64,000 bases of DNA from Gemmiger sp. An50 (lineage in GTDB: Bacteria > Bacillota > Clostridia > Oscillospirales > Ruminococcaceae), in NCBI RefSeq assembly GCF_002161595.1, contig NZ_NFID01000017.1, positions 1 through 64,000 on the forward strand, in the 5' to 3' direction. The position numbers were made by a program, and so were the translations under genes. Numbering within the stretch: position 1 is the stretch's first letter; each line of letters opens with the position of its first letter. Positions 14,424-22,269 of the stretch are shown here, piece after piece. The notes beneath the pieces are model-generated. The model ran no database searches and was not told where the DNA came from. It saw only the letters and a list, made by a program, of their open reading frames with translations.

Positions 14424-15410
14424 TCACAGCGGCTGAAAGCGGCTGTCCTCGCTGTACAGCAGAGAAAACCGCTGCTCGCTCAGGCTGCGGGCGCCGGTTG
14501 CGGGGGAAGCATCCGCCACAGCAGGTGAGGTCTGCCCGTTCTGCGTGATGCGTTTCTGCAGCAGTGCCACCAGCGCGTCGAAGCTGCCCGGTTCCGGGGT
14601 GGTGCTCTCTGCTGCGGTTTCGCTGTCGGTTTCTTCCCCAGCGGCATTTTCTTCTGGCAGCTGGTCCGGAATGGCTTCGGCGGGTACATCCAGCAGCAGC
14701 CAGGTGGTATTCCGGCCATAGATGGTGGCGGAGTAGTAATCGTATGCCAGCCCCTGGTTGGCGGCAGCCTGTTTCAGCGCAACCAGATAGGCGGCAGCTT
14801 CCTCCAGATTGACCTCAGGCGGCTCCCGGTCTGCGCTGTGAAAGCCTGTATACAGCACAGTAGGCAGGGGCAAATCATCGGCGAAAAACTCCATCCCCAC
14901 CCGGAACAGAGGATTCTGTGACTCGAACACCTGGTCGTTGTTCTCCGGGTAGAAGGTGAGGGTGGTCTCATAAGGGGAGCGGCCCTTCAGATCTCGGCAC
15001 AGCTGGCTGGTATCCAGCTGTCTGGCCAGTTCATTGCGCAGCCGGTTGAAAGTGTTCAGACCGCTGTCCACTGTCAGGGAGCGGTTGGTGTAGACCTGAC
15101 CGCTGCTCAGGTAGGCGGAAAAGCCCACATCATCTTCACCAGTTTGGTACACCGGGCAGACGTAGCGATGCTTGCCGTCCGCGTAGGTGTAACGGGCGTT
15201 GCCCACCACATAACCCTCGCCGGGGTATGTGGCCTGCAATGCGTCGTTGATGGCGTGTACCGTCCACCGGGCGGAGAACGGGTTGCCCACCTGTTGGCCT
15301 ACGATCAGTACCAGGCCGACGATGAGTACCAGCGCGACCAGAGCGGCGGCAATTCGGGTGAGGGGAGTGCGCCGGATTTGGGGCAGGTCAGGCCATTTGA
15401 TCTTATTCAT
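14424..15410 (-). CDS. membrane-anchored protein of unknown function in ECF sigma operon
   Basis: 328 residues: a short cytosolic N-terminus, one transmembrane helix (about 20-42, RIAAALVALVLIVGLVLIVG), then a large extracytoplasmic domain of no family I recognise. A stretch around residues 250-275 is acidic and Ser/Thr-rich (EENAAGEETDSETAAESTTPEPG) and looks like a flexible linker, so the C-terminal 55 residues may be a separate small module. The ATGAATAA overlap with the anti-sigma gene shows translational coupling. By position it could be an effector or a sensor of the sigma/anti-sigma system (inference). Confidence 0.6.
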   Translation of the reverse strand: MNKIKWPDLPQIRRTPLTRIAAALVALVLIVGLVLIVGQQVGNPFSARWTVHAINDALQATYPGEGYVVGNARYTYADGKHRYVCPVYQTGEDDVGFSAYLSSGQVYTNRSLTVDSGLNTFNRLRNELARQLDTSQLCRDLKGRSPYETTLTFYPENNDQVFESQNPLFRVGMEFFADDLPLPTVLYTGFHSADREPPEVNLEEAAAYLVALKQAAANQGLAYDYYSATIYGRNTTWLLLDVPAEAIPDQLPEENAAGEETDSETAAESTTPEPGSFDALVALLQKRITQNGQTSPAVADASPATGARSLSEQRFSLLYSEDSRFQPL

Positions 15411-15951
15411 CCAAAGATTCCTCCTTTGGGTCGGATTTGCCCCGGCGAAGCCCGCCGAAGGCGAAGTGCAGCAGCTTTGCGATGAGCGCGCCCACCAGCA
15501 ATGCTGCCAGATACAGCCCGGCCTGCATCAGAGAATTGCGGTCCGGGGTGATGAACAGGAGTACCAGGGCCATGGGAATGGCGCTGATGACGGCCGCAAA
15601 CCAGACGCTGCGGCGCAGAAATACATAGCCCAGCGCGCCCAGTGCGGGCAGGCCCCAGGTCAGGAACGGCCCGTTTGCCAGGGCCAGGCACACCGCAAAC
15701 CCGGCCACGGCCATCACGGCACTTTGGACCAGCAGTTTGCGCTGGATGCGCCCCAGCACTCGGGCGGCATCTGGTTCCGGCGGGGGCAGCTGCATGCCGC
15801 CGGAATCCAGATAGGCTTGGCAGGCAGGGCAGTGGGCCACATGCCCGCGCACCAGGGTTTCGCTGTCCTCACTGGCGACGCCGTCAGCCACCAGCGGGAT
15901 CAGGTCCCTGCACACATCGCAGGAAATGTCTGACACGATGCCTTTGCTCAT
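15403..15951 (-). CDS. anti-sigma factor with zinc-finger domain
   Basis: 182 residues. An N-terminal zf-HC2 (ASD) domain carries CDVC and HVAHCPAC (H-x3-C-x2-C), the zinc site that anti-sigma factors use to hold ECF sigma factors. Residues about 78-175 contain three to four hydrophobic helices, so it is membrane-embedded. The start ATG overlaps the sigma stop by four bases (ATGA), the standard arrangement for a cognate pair. What triggers release of the sigma factor is not visible. Confidence 0.85.
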   Translation of the reverse strand: MSKGIVSDISCDVCRDLIPLVADGVASEDSETLVRGHVAHCPACQAYLDSGGMQLPPPEPDAARVLGRIQRKLLVQSAVMAVAGFAVCLALANGPFLTWGLPALGALGYVFLRRSVWFAAVISAIPMALVLLFITPDRNSLMQAGLYLAALLVGALIAKLLHFAFGGLRRGKSDPKEESLDE

Positions 15952-16460
15952 TGCATCGATCCCTCCTCTAGGTTCAGTTGTTCCCGCAGCCAGTTGCGGG
16001 TGCGAAAGTTCAGCATACGAGCGGAATTCTCAGTGATGCCGCATGCCTGGGCGATCTCGGCGAAGGAGTAACCCTGGGCCCGCATCAGAAGAACGGTGCG
16101 GGCGTTGGGCTTGCAGTCCTCCAGCAGCAGCCGGGCCCGGCGGGCCAGATCCCGGGTGTCGCATTCTTCCTCCAGACCCCGGGGGTCCGGCATATCCTGT
16201 TCCAGATACCCGGCCAGCATATCGTCGAAGGAAAGCGTGGGCCGTTTGCGGCGCAGTGCGTCCACCCACACGTTGCGGGCGATGGCGAACAGCCAGGTCT
16301 TCACGCTGCTGCGGCCCTCGAAGCGGCCGAAGGCGCGCACCGCCTTCAAAAAGGTCTCGCTGAGCAGGTCCTCCGCCCAGACAGGGTCGTGGGTGAGCCC
16401 GCAGAGATAGCGGTAGATGTCCGGGCTGTAAAGCTGATACAATTCTTCCAGGGCCTGCAA
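15948..16460 (-). CDS. ECF RNA polymerase sigma factor (sigma-70 family)
   Basis: 170 residues. Sigma region 2 is clear (YQLYSPDIYRYLCGLTHDPVWAEDLLSETFLKA, about 6-38, with the core-binding and -10-recognising helices), and region 4 is the C-terminal helix-turn-helix (QGYSFAEIAQACGITENSARMLNF). I choose TTG at 16460 because AAGGAGG lies seven bases upstream; in-frame starts further up (GTG/ATG) either touch or precede that site. Its promoter has an ECF-type sequence, implying self-activation. It is followed by a coupled anti-sigma gene and a membrane protein. Confidence 0.88.
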   Translation of the reverse strand: MQALEELYQLYSPDIYRYLCGLTHDPVWAEDLLSETFLKAVRAFGRFEGRSSVKTWLFAIARNVWVDALRRKRPTLSFDDMLAGYLEQDMPDPRGLEEECDTRDLARRARLLLEDCKPNARTVLLMRAQGYSFAEIAQACGITENSARMLNFRTRNWLREQLNLEEGSMQ

Positions 16461-16533
16461 GCGCACCCCTCCTTTCCGTCTGTCCGGGGCAGTATCCCGG
16501 ACCATGATGTAAAACAGCCGTTTCGCTCTATTA

Positions 16534-16559
16534 GACGGCGGGCACTGCCATCCGTTACA
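16534..16559 (-). promoter_or_regulatory. ECF-type autoregulatory promoter
   Basis: Minus strand: TGTAAC (16554-16559), exactly 16 bases, then CGTC (16534-16537, within CGTCTAAT). This matches the AAC / CGT(C) pattern recognised by many ECF sigma factors and differs from the TTGACA/TATAAT promoters elsewhere in the window. Confidence 0.7.
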
Positions 16560-16565
16560 AAAAAC

Positions 16566-16604
16566 ACAAAAAAATTCCGCCGGGCCCCGAAAGCTCGGCG
16601 GAAT
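16566..16604 (-). terminator. terminator of the esterase gene
   Basis: ATTCCGCCG (16574-16582) pairs with CGGCGGAAT (16596-16604); on the minus strand it is followed by seven T residues. It separates the esterase from the ECF promoter immediately downstream. Confidence 0.85.
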
Positions 16605-16608
16605 GGGT

Positions 16609-17373
16609 TTATGCGGTGGGTTTTGTCTTACTGGTCAGCTGCTGCAGCAGCTGGGGCAAAAAGTAAGCGGCCTGCTTTGCCCACCAGGGCCAGTCGTGGC
16701 TCACATCCTCGCCCCAGTAGTCTACAAAGGCGGGCATGCGCCGGTCGGTCAGAGCCTGCGCCATGGCCCGGGTGTCGGCCAGAAAATCCTCCTCATAGGG
16801 GCCGCGGCCGCAGCACAGGAACAGGGGCGCCAGCCGGGTGGAGGGCAGACCTTCGGTGTGCAGCAGGGGCAGATACTCCAGCGGGCTGTTGCGCAGGGTC
16901 AGATCGTCGTGATAGGGACCAAACCAGGGGGCGGCGGAATAGCTGCCGGACAGGCAGATCGCGCCGCACACAAGCTCCGGCCGGCGCAGATACAGGTTCA
17001 GCGCGTGGCCCGCGCCCAGGCTGCAGCCCAGCAGAGCCACTCGTTCCCGGGTGCCGCCGTTCAAAGTCAATACCCGGGGAATCAGCTCGCCCGTCAGATA
17101 GTTGAACCAGCGCTCCTGCATCTCGCTGCGGGCCCGGCCCTCGCCGCTGCCCAGCCAGCTCTCGGCATCCACACTGTCGGCGCAGAACAGCTGAATTTTG
17201 CCCGCGTCGATCAGCGGGGCCAGCGCGGCCACCATGCCGTGGTCCTCCCAATCGTAAAAGCGGCCTCCCTCGCAGGCGAATGCCAGGCAGGGCAGGCCGG
17301 AATGGCCGAACACCTTGAACTCCATCTCACGCTTTAAAAAGCGGCTGGGTTCCTTGTAATACTGGATCTCCAC
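16609..17373 (-). CDS. esterase D-like alpha/beta hydrolase
   Basis: 254 residues, cytosolic. The nucleophile elbow GCSLGAG (Gx-S-xG) sits in the middle, and SHDWPWW near the end supplies the catalytic His; an Asp/Glu between them is likely in the VDYWGEDV region. It resembles the esterase D / putative esterase family, which includes S-formylglutathione hydrolases and siderophore or sugar-ester esterases; the substrate is unknown. It begins with GTG at 17373 with GGGAGGGA six bases upstream. It has its own strong promoter and terminator. Confidence 0.75.
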   Translation of the reverse strand: MEIQYYKEPSRFLKREMEFKVFGHSGLPCLAFACEGGRFYDWEDHGMVAALAPLIDAGKIQLFCADSVDAESWLGSGEGRARSEMQERWFNYLTGELIPRVLTLNGGTRERVALLGCSLGAGHALNLYLRRPELVCGAICLSGSYSAAPWFGPYHDDLTLRNSPLEYLPLLHTEGLPSTRLAPLFLCCGRGPYEEDFLADTRAMAQALTDRRMPAFVDYWGEDVSHDWPWWAKQAAYFLPQLLQQLTSKTKPTA

Positions 17374-17424
17374 GCAAAATCCCTCCCGAAGCGGTGAAGC
17401 TTCACCGCGAATTGCATTACCTTC

Positions 17425-17453
17425 ATTATAGAATGGCAGGGCGGACCGGTCAA
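17425..17453 (-). promoter_or_regulatory. promoter of the esterase gene
   Basis: Minus strand: TTGACC (17448-17453), 17-base spacer, TATAAT (17425-17430). Confidence 0.8.
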
Positions 17454-17474
17454 GCGGGCAGGAGAGCAGAACGC

Positions 17475-17504
17475 AAAAAAGCCGGTCATCCGAAGATGAC
17501 CGGC
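17475..17504 (-). terminator. terminator of rpmB
   Basis: A ten-base stem (17481-17490/17495-17504) with a TTCG tetraloop on the minus strand, followed by six T residues. Confidence 0.9.
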
Positions 17505-17522
17505 AGTTTTTGCGTTGAAAAA

Positions 17523-17711
17523 TCAAACAGCGCGGGTAACCTTGCCCGAGCGCAGGCAGCGGGTGCAGGCGTAGATGTACTTGGGAGAACCGTCTACAAT
17601 AGCCTTAACACGCTTCACGTTCGCCTTCCAGGTGCGGTTAGACCGACGATGAGAGTGGGAAACCTGGATGCCGAAGGAAACGCCCTTGCCACAACAATTG
17701 CACTTTGCCAT
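17523..17711 (-). CDS. rpmB: 50S ribosomal protein L28
   Basis: A 62-residue basic protein of the L28 family. CxxC pairs are visible (CNCC near the start, CTRC near the end), the zinc-binding form of L28. The usual GKGVSFGIQVSHSHRRSNRTW opening is present. The ATG at 17711 has GAGGAG nine bases upstream. It has a promoter with a near-consensus -10 and a UUCG-type terminator, so it is a single-gene unit. In Bacillus subtilis rpmB neighbours spoVM; here spoVM is 20 kb away. Confidence 0.95.
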   Translation of the reverse strand: MAKCNCCGKGVSFGIQVSHSHRRSNRTWKANVKRVKAIVDGSPKYIYACTRCLRSGKVTRAV

Positions 17712-17749
17712 TTGCTGCACCTCCTCGATTTAATTTAAGTCGCTAGAAT

Positions 17750-17778
17750 ATAATAGCAAGCCGGAAGGGAAAAATCAA
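17750..17778 (-). promoter_or_regulatory. promoter of rpmB
   Basis: Minus strand: TTGATT (17773-17778), 17-base spacer, TATTAT (17750-17755). Confidence 0.7.
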
Positions 17779-17827
17779 GGGTTTTTTAAAAATATCTTTG
17801 AAAAACTCTGAAAAAGTCCCATTTTGC

Positions 17828-17856
17828 TTGTGAACGGCCCCAAAAAACGCTATAAT
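17828..17856 (+). promoter_or_regulatory. promoter of the M50 protease-scpAB run
   Basis: TTGTGA (17828-17833), 17-base spacer, TATAAT (17851-17856); the leader is about 110 bases long. Confidence 0.75.
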
Positions 17857-17973
17857 AAAAAGCAAACTGCCAGATATGCCCTGTGTTTGCGCCGGGCATC
17901 ATGCAGTGTTTTCAGAATGTCTATTTTACCTTATTTTATATAAGGCGTCAAACCAAGGAAAAGGGAGAATTTT

Positions 17974-18648
17974 ATGGGTCTGATCAGTCCTGCCCAGCTG
18001 CTTGTCTGGGTGATGCGCGGGCTTGCAATGCTGCTGGCCATTCCGGTGCACGAGTCCGCCCACGCCTGGGCCAGCGCCAAGCTTGGCGATCCCACCGCAA
18101 AAAATATGGGGCGGCTTTCGCTCAATCCCATGGCGCACTTCGACCTGCTGGGCGCAGTGTGCATGATCGTGGTGGGCATCGGCTGGGCCAAACCGGTGCC
18201 GGTGTACCCCCAGCGGTATAAAAATCCCAAAACGGGCATGGCCCTCAGCGCAGCGGCGGGGCCGATTTCCAACCTGCTGCTGGCGTATCTGTCTATGATG
18301 CTGTATAAGCTGGCATACTATTTCCTGCCGGCAGGTATGGCGGCGGAGCTGGTACTCTACTTCCTTTATTATATGGTAGCCATCAATGTGTCGCTGGCGG
18401 TGTTCAACCTGCTGCCGGTGCCGCCCTTCGACGGCAGCCGAATCCTGCTGCTGGTTCTGCCCCGGCGGCTGTATTTCCAGGTGATGCAGTACGAGCGTCA
18501 GATCTTCATCGGCATGTTCCTTCTGCTGATGTTTGGCGTGTTCGATACGCCCCTCTACTGGCTGAACAACGGCATGTGGAGCATCCTGAACCACGCTACC
18601 GCCTTCATCGACCGGGCAGTCTATATGGCTGCGGGCATCGCGGTGTAA
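17974..18648 (+). CDS. site-2 protease family (M50) membrane metallopeptidase
   Basis: A 224-residue polytopic protein. The zinc-binding HExxH motif is HESAH at about residues 27-31 in the first helix region, and the second motif NLLPVPPFDGSR carries the third zinc ligand (Asp in FDG). The length and order match the small YwhC/M50B branch that cuts substrates within membranes. It heads the conserved run scpA-scpB-DUF2953-ytfJ-rluB, 12 bases before scpA. Substrate unknown. Confidence 0.88.
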   Translation: MGLISPAQLLVWVMRGLAMLLAIPVHESAHAWASAKLGDPTAKNMGRLSLNPMAHFDLLGAVCMIVVGIGWAKPVPVYPQRYKNPKTGMALSAAAGPISNLLLAYLSMMLYKLAYYFLPAGMAAELVLYFLYYMVAINVSLAVFNLLPVPPFDGSRILLLVLPRRLYFQVMQYERQIFIGMFLLLMFGVFDTPLYWLNNGMWSILNHATAFIDRAVYMAAGIAV

Positions 18649-18660
18649 GGAGGGACAGGT

Positions 18661-19380
18661 ATGGAGACTTTGACCTTCCACCTGGAAGAATTCGACGGCC
18701 CGCTGGATGTGCTGCTCTATCTTGTGAGCAAAAACAAGATGAACATTTACGACATCCCCATTCTGGAGCTGATCGACCAGTACACCAGCCTGATCAACGG
18801 CTTGCAGGAAAACCGGATGGAGGTGGCTAGCGAGTTCATCGAGATGGCCGCCCGTCTGGTGCAGATGAAGAGCTTCTTGCTTCTGCCCCGCAGCGAGGAA
18901 GCGGAACGGATGAAGGAAGAGCTCACCGGCCAGCTGATCGAATACAGCGCCTGCAAGGAGGTGGCCCGCCAGCTGGGCGAACAGGCCGCCAGCCATTGCA
19001 GCTTTGTGCGCCCGCCCATGGAATTGGAGCAGGACAACACCTACCGCCTGACCCATGAAGCCGCCTTGCTGGCCCAGGCCATGGAGCTGCTTTTAGGCCG
19101 GGGCAAGCGCCGCAAGGCCGCGCCTAACCAGCAGAGCTTTGAACCGCTGGTCACTGCGCCCTTTGTATCGGTGGCAAGCCGGGTAGTGCACGTGCTGCGC
19201 AGCATCGTCACCGGCCGGGTGGCAAGCCTGCGGGCACTGTTTAATCGGGGCGGCAGCCGCAGCCAGACGGTGGCAACCTTTCTGGCGGTGCTGGAACTGA
19301 TCCGTGCGGGGCGTATTGAGATCGACGATCAGGAAACCCTCACCGTGCGCCGGGGCCGGATGAAGAAACAGGAGAGTTGA
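18661..19380 (+). CDS. scpA: segregation and condensation protein A
   Basis: A 239-residue kleisin that bridges the SMC dimer and recruits ScpB for chromosome compaction and segregation. It opens with the family signature FHLEEFDGPLDVLLYLVSKNKMNIYDIPI, and the C-terminal winged-helix segment that binds the SMC head is seen (RGGSRSQTVATFLAVLELIRAG). AAGGAGG precedes the ATG. Its stop overlaps the start region of scpB. Confidence 0.95.
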   Translation: METLTFHLEEFDGPLDVLLYLVSKNKMNIYDIPILELIDQYTSLINGLQENRMEVASEFIEMAARLVQMKSFLLLPRSEEAERMKEELTGQLIEYSACKEVARQLGEQAASHCSFVRPPMELEQDNTYRLTHEAALLAQAMELLLGRGKRRKAAPNQQSFEPLVTAPFVSVASRVVHVLRSIVTGRVASLRALFNRGGSRSQTVATFLAVLELIRAGRIEIDDQETLTVRRGRMKKQES

Positions 19381-19388
19381 CAAAAGGC

Positions 19389-19955
19389 ATGACACAAAAG
19401 GAAAAGGAATACAAGGCGGCTGTGGAGGCCATTTTGTTCGCCCATGGCGATGCCATCGGAGCGGACAAGATCGCCGAGGCGCTGGAGATCCCGAAGGATC
19501 AGACGGTGGCCATTCTGGAACAGCTGCAGAAGGAATACGAAAAGGCGGACCGGGGTCTGTGCATCCTGCCCCTGGGCGACAAGTGGCAGATGGCCACCAA
19601 AACCGCCGTGCAGGAGCCGGTCAAGCGGGTGCTGGACAACCGGCGCAACACGCCCCTTTCCCAGGCAGCGCTGGAGGTGCTGGCGATCATTGCCTACAAC
19701 CAGCCGGTGTCCCGCGGATTTGTGGAGCAGGTGCGCGGCGTGGACTCCTCGTCCACCATCGCAAAGCTGATGGAAAAGGGCCTGGTGGAGGAGGCCGGAC
19801 GGCTGGATCTGCCCGGCCGGCCCATCAGCCTGTGCACCACCGAGGTGTTTCTGCGCACCTTTGGTCTGGCCACTCTGGAACAGCTGCCCCCGCTGCACGA
19901 GGGCGACGGCGTCCAGCTGGAGATGGCGGGCGGAGCGGGCGAGGCCCAGGCCTGA
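19389..19955 (+). CDS. scpB: segregation and condensation protein B
   Basis: 188 residues, two winged-helix domains: KAAVEAILFAHGDAIGADKIAEAL at the start and ALEVLAIIAYNQPVSRGFVEQVRGVDSS in the middle, the family hallmark. It partners ScpA on the SMC complex. The start is uncertain: TTG at 19377 overlaps the scpA stop but crowds the GGAGA site, while ATG at 19389 sits 13 bases after it; I use the ATG. The C-terminal 20 residues are Gly/Ala/Glu-rich and probably disordered. Confidence 0.92.
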   Translation: MTQKEKEYKAAVEAILFAHGDAIGADKIAEALEIPKDQTVAILEQLQKEYEKADRGLCILPLGDKWQMATKTAVQEPVKRVLDNRRNTPLSQAALEVLAIIAYNQPVSRGFVEQVRGVDSSSTIAKLMEKGLVEEAGRLDLPGRPISLCTTEVFLRTFGLATLEQLPPLHEGDGVQLEMAGGAGEAQA

Positions 19956-19992
19956 CGCATCAATACGCAACAATGGGTAAGGAGGCGAGCCG

Positions 19993-20796
19993 ATGGCCGT
20001 TGCATGGCTGATCCTGAAGGGGATCGGGTGGCTTTTGCTGGTGATTTTGGCGCTGCTCATCGCTGCGCTTCTGGTTCCGGTGACTGCCGAGCTCTGCTAT
20101 GAGCAGGGCAAATTCACCGCCGCACTTCGGGTGCTGGCGGTGCGAGTGAAGCTGTATCCCCGCCCGGAAAAACCGGCAAAGCCCAAAAAAAAGAAGAAGC
20201 CCCGAAAGCGCAAAAAGGGAAAACCTGCGGTAGCACAGTCGCAGCCCGCGCAAACGGTAATGAAGGAGACGGAGAAAAAAACGGCGGAACCGGCCGCGCC
20301 GCCTGCACAAAAGGCGCAAACAGAAGGGCCCGAATCGAAAAAGGCAGCGCCTCAGCCTGCCGCCCGGCCGGCCGGCAAAGCCACTGCCCGGCCGCCGCAG
20401 AAAAAGGCGGGCAAGGCGCAGCCGCAACCGGAAAAAACGCTGCAGGAAACCGTGGATTGGGTGCTCAGCTGGGTGCGCACCGGCGGGCAGATCCTGCGCC
20501 GCTTGCTGGAAGGGTTCAAGATCCACCACATACAAATCTATCTGCCCGTACACCGGGAGACCGCCGCATCCACTGCACTGGCGGTGGGCGCGGTGCACGC
20601 GGGCCTGGGCGCCAGTTTTGGCATGCTGCAAAATTTTCTGGACCTGCGCATGGAGCAGCTGGTCATCGAGCCGGATTACACCGGCGAGCACCAGGGGCAG
20701 GAACATTTCTCTTGTAAAATCACGTCGCATCTGATTATAATGGTAATAACAGGAGTCTGGGCGCTGCTTCGCCTGCGCAGGGAAAAGCTGATTTGA
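19993..20796 (+). CDS. DUF2953 domain membrane protein
   Basis: 267 residues. One N-terminal transmembrane helix (about 5-29), a short beta segment, then a very charged low-complexity stretch (about 55-150) rich in Lys, Pro, Ala and Gln, which must be disordered. The C-terminal 100 residues hold the conserved part (FKIHHIQIYLPVHRETAAST...). Proteins of this type lie next to ytfJ in many spore formers and are suspected to serve sporulation; the direct function is unknown. AAGGAGG precedes the ATG. Confidence 0.75.
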   Translation: MAVAWLILKGIGWLLLVILALLIAALLVPVTAELCYEQGKFTAALRVLAVRVKLYPRPEKPAKPKKKKKPRKRKKGKPAVAQSQPAQTVMKETEKKTAEPAAPPAQKAQTEGPESKKAAPQPAARPAGKATARPPQKKAGKAQPQPEKTLQETVDWVLSWVRTGGQILRRLLEGFKIHHIQIYLPVHRETAASTALAVGAVHAGLGASFGMLQNFLDLRMEQLVIEPDYTGEHQGQEHFSCKITSHLIIMVITGVWALLRLRREKLI

Positions 20797-20875
20797 CTGC
20801 CGCCCGGCCCATATCGGAACAAACGAAACACCCCGGCTTTGCAAAGGCCGGTTGCATCACAGGAGGAAAACGACT

Positions 20876-21271
20876 ATGGCTGAACGTCCGCTTGAGGGTA
20901 TGATGAGCGTCACCCTGGACAAGATCCGCGAGATGGTTGGCTCCAACACCATCATCGGCGAACCCATCACACTGGAGGGTACCACCATTCTGCCGGTGTC
21001 CAAGGTCACCTTTGGCTTTGCGTCCGGCGGTTCCGACTTCGGCGCCAAGACCACCAAGGAGCTGTTCGGCGGCGGAAGTGGCGCGGGTGTGTCGGTCACC
21101 CCGGTGGCCTTCCTGGTCATTAAGGACGGCAACGTGCGCACCATCCAGCTGGCGGACCACAACAGCACCGTGGACCGGGCGCTGAACATGGTGCCCGAGC
21201 TGGTGGACAAGCTCACCGGCCTGCTGAACAAGGGCGAGGCCGCAGCGGCCGACCCGGCACAGAAACAGTAA
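20876..21271 (+). CDS. ytfJ: sporulation protein YtfJ (GerW family)
   Basis: 131 residues. The family core is visible: a helix with LDKIREMVGSNTIIGEPI, a TTILPVSKVTFGFASGGSDFG strand-turn, a Gly-rich loop (FGGGSGAGVSVTPVAFLVI) and a C-terminal helix. YtfJ proteins are made in the forespore and are needed for normal germination in Bacillus. GGAGG with eight-base spacing sets the ATG at 20876. It follows the DUF2953 gene and precedes rluB, the common clostridial order. Confidence 0.92.
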   Translation: MAERPLEGMMSVTLDKIREMVGSNTIIGEPITLEGTTILPVSKVTFGFASGGSDFGAKTTKELFGGGSGAGVSVTPVAFLVIKDGNVRTIQLADHNSTVDRALNMVPELVDKLTGLLNKGEAAAADPAQKQ

Positions 21272-21347
21272 ACCAAGCCGGGCGGCATGTTTCATCTGCC
21301 GCCCGCTTTTTCTGCAATCAACCAACAGAGAATATGAGGAACGGATT

Positions 21348-22190
21348 ATGGCATTGGAACGAGTACAAAAGGTAATGGCCGAGCAGGGCATGTGCTCCCG
21401 CCGCGCAGCGGAGCAGATCATTTTGGAGGGCCGGGTGAAGGTGAACGGTCACCCGGTGAACCTGGGCGATAAGATGGACGTGAACCGGGACACCCTGAGC
21501 ATCGACGGCCAGCGTGTGCGCCTGGAGAAAAAGCAGGAATATCACTACCTGATGCTGCACAAGCCCCGGGGCTTTGTGACCACCACCAGTGACGAGCGCG
21601 GCCGCAAGACCGTGATGGACCTGCTGGCCGACTACCAGGTGCGGGTATTCCCGGTGGGCCGTCTGGATAAGGACAGCGAGGGCCTGCTGCTGCTCACCAA
21701 CGACGGCGGCTTTGCCAACCTGATGATGCACCCCTCCCACGGCGTGAGCAAGCTCTACCGGGTGACCGTGCGTCCCCGCGCGGAGGAAAGCCAGATCATC
21801 GCTCTGAGCAAGGGTGTCACCCTGGACGACGGCAGCGTCACCCAGCCCGCGGTGATCAACGTGGTGGTGGATGAGCCGGGCCGCACCGTGATGGAAATGA
21901 CCATCAAGGAGGGTAAGAACCGGCAGATTCGCCGCATGTGCGAGGCGGTAGGTCTGGAGGTTATCCGCCTGCGCCGCAGCGCCATGGGCGCGGTAAAGCT
22001 GGGTATGCTCCAGCCCGGCCAGTACCGGGAGCTGACCAAGAGCGAGGTGGCCGCACTGCGCGCCGCCGCCCAGAAGGGCAAGGCCCGCTCTCAGACCCAG
22101 CGTGCCCAGGAGGCCGCTGAGCAGCGCCGTGAGCACCAGAAAAAGCGCAGCACCGCCCCCTCCCGGCCCAGCCGGCCCCGGCGCGGCTGA
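21348..22190 (+). CDS. rluB: ribosomal large subunit pseudouridine synthase B
   Basis: 280 residues of the RsuA/RluB family. An N-terminal S4 RNA-binding domain (ERVQKVMAEQGMCSRRAAEQIILEGRVKVNG) is followed by the catalytic domain with FPVGRLDKDSEGLLLLTNDG, in which the Asp of GRLDKDSEG is the nucleophile. It modifies a uridine in 23S rRNA near the peptidyl-transferase centre. The last 40 residues are Arg/Gln/Lys-rich and probably bind RNA without fixed structure. It ends the scpAB-ytfJ run. Confidence 0.9.
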   Translation: MALERVQKVMAEQGMCSRRAAEQIILEGRVKVNGHPVNLGDKMDVNRDTLSIDGQRVRLEKKQEYHYLMLHKPRGFVTTTSDERGRKTVMDLLADYQVRVFPVGRLDKDSEGLLLLTNDGGFANLMMHPSHGVSKLYRVTVRPRAEESQIIALSKGVTLDDGSVTQPAVINVVVDEPGRTVMEMTIKEGKNRQIRRMCEAVGLEVIRLRRSAMGAVKLGMLQPGQYRELTKSEVAALRAAAQKGKARSQTQRAQEAAEQRREHQKKRSTAPSRPSRPRRG

Positions 22191-22212
22191 TCGCACCCGA
22201 ATCAAATGAAAC

Positions 22213-22253
22213 AGGCCCCCGGCCCGCCGCATGTTGCGGCAGGCCGGGGGCCT
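22213..22253. terminator. terminator between rluB and the hydrogenase
   Basis: A 12-base GC-rich stem (AGGCCCCCGGCC/GGCCGGGGGCCT) with an inner GCCGC/GCGGC. Convergent genes flank it; the U-tracts are weak on both sides. Confidence 0.7.
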
Positions 22254-22269
22254 TGCTGTGCTTAAAACC

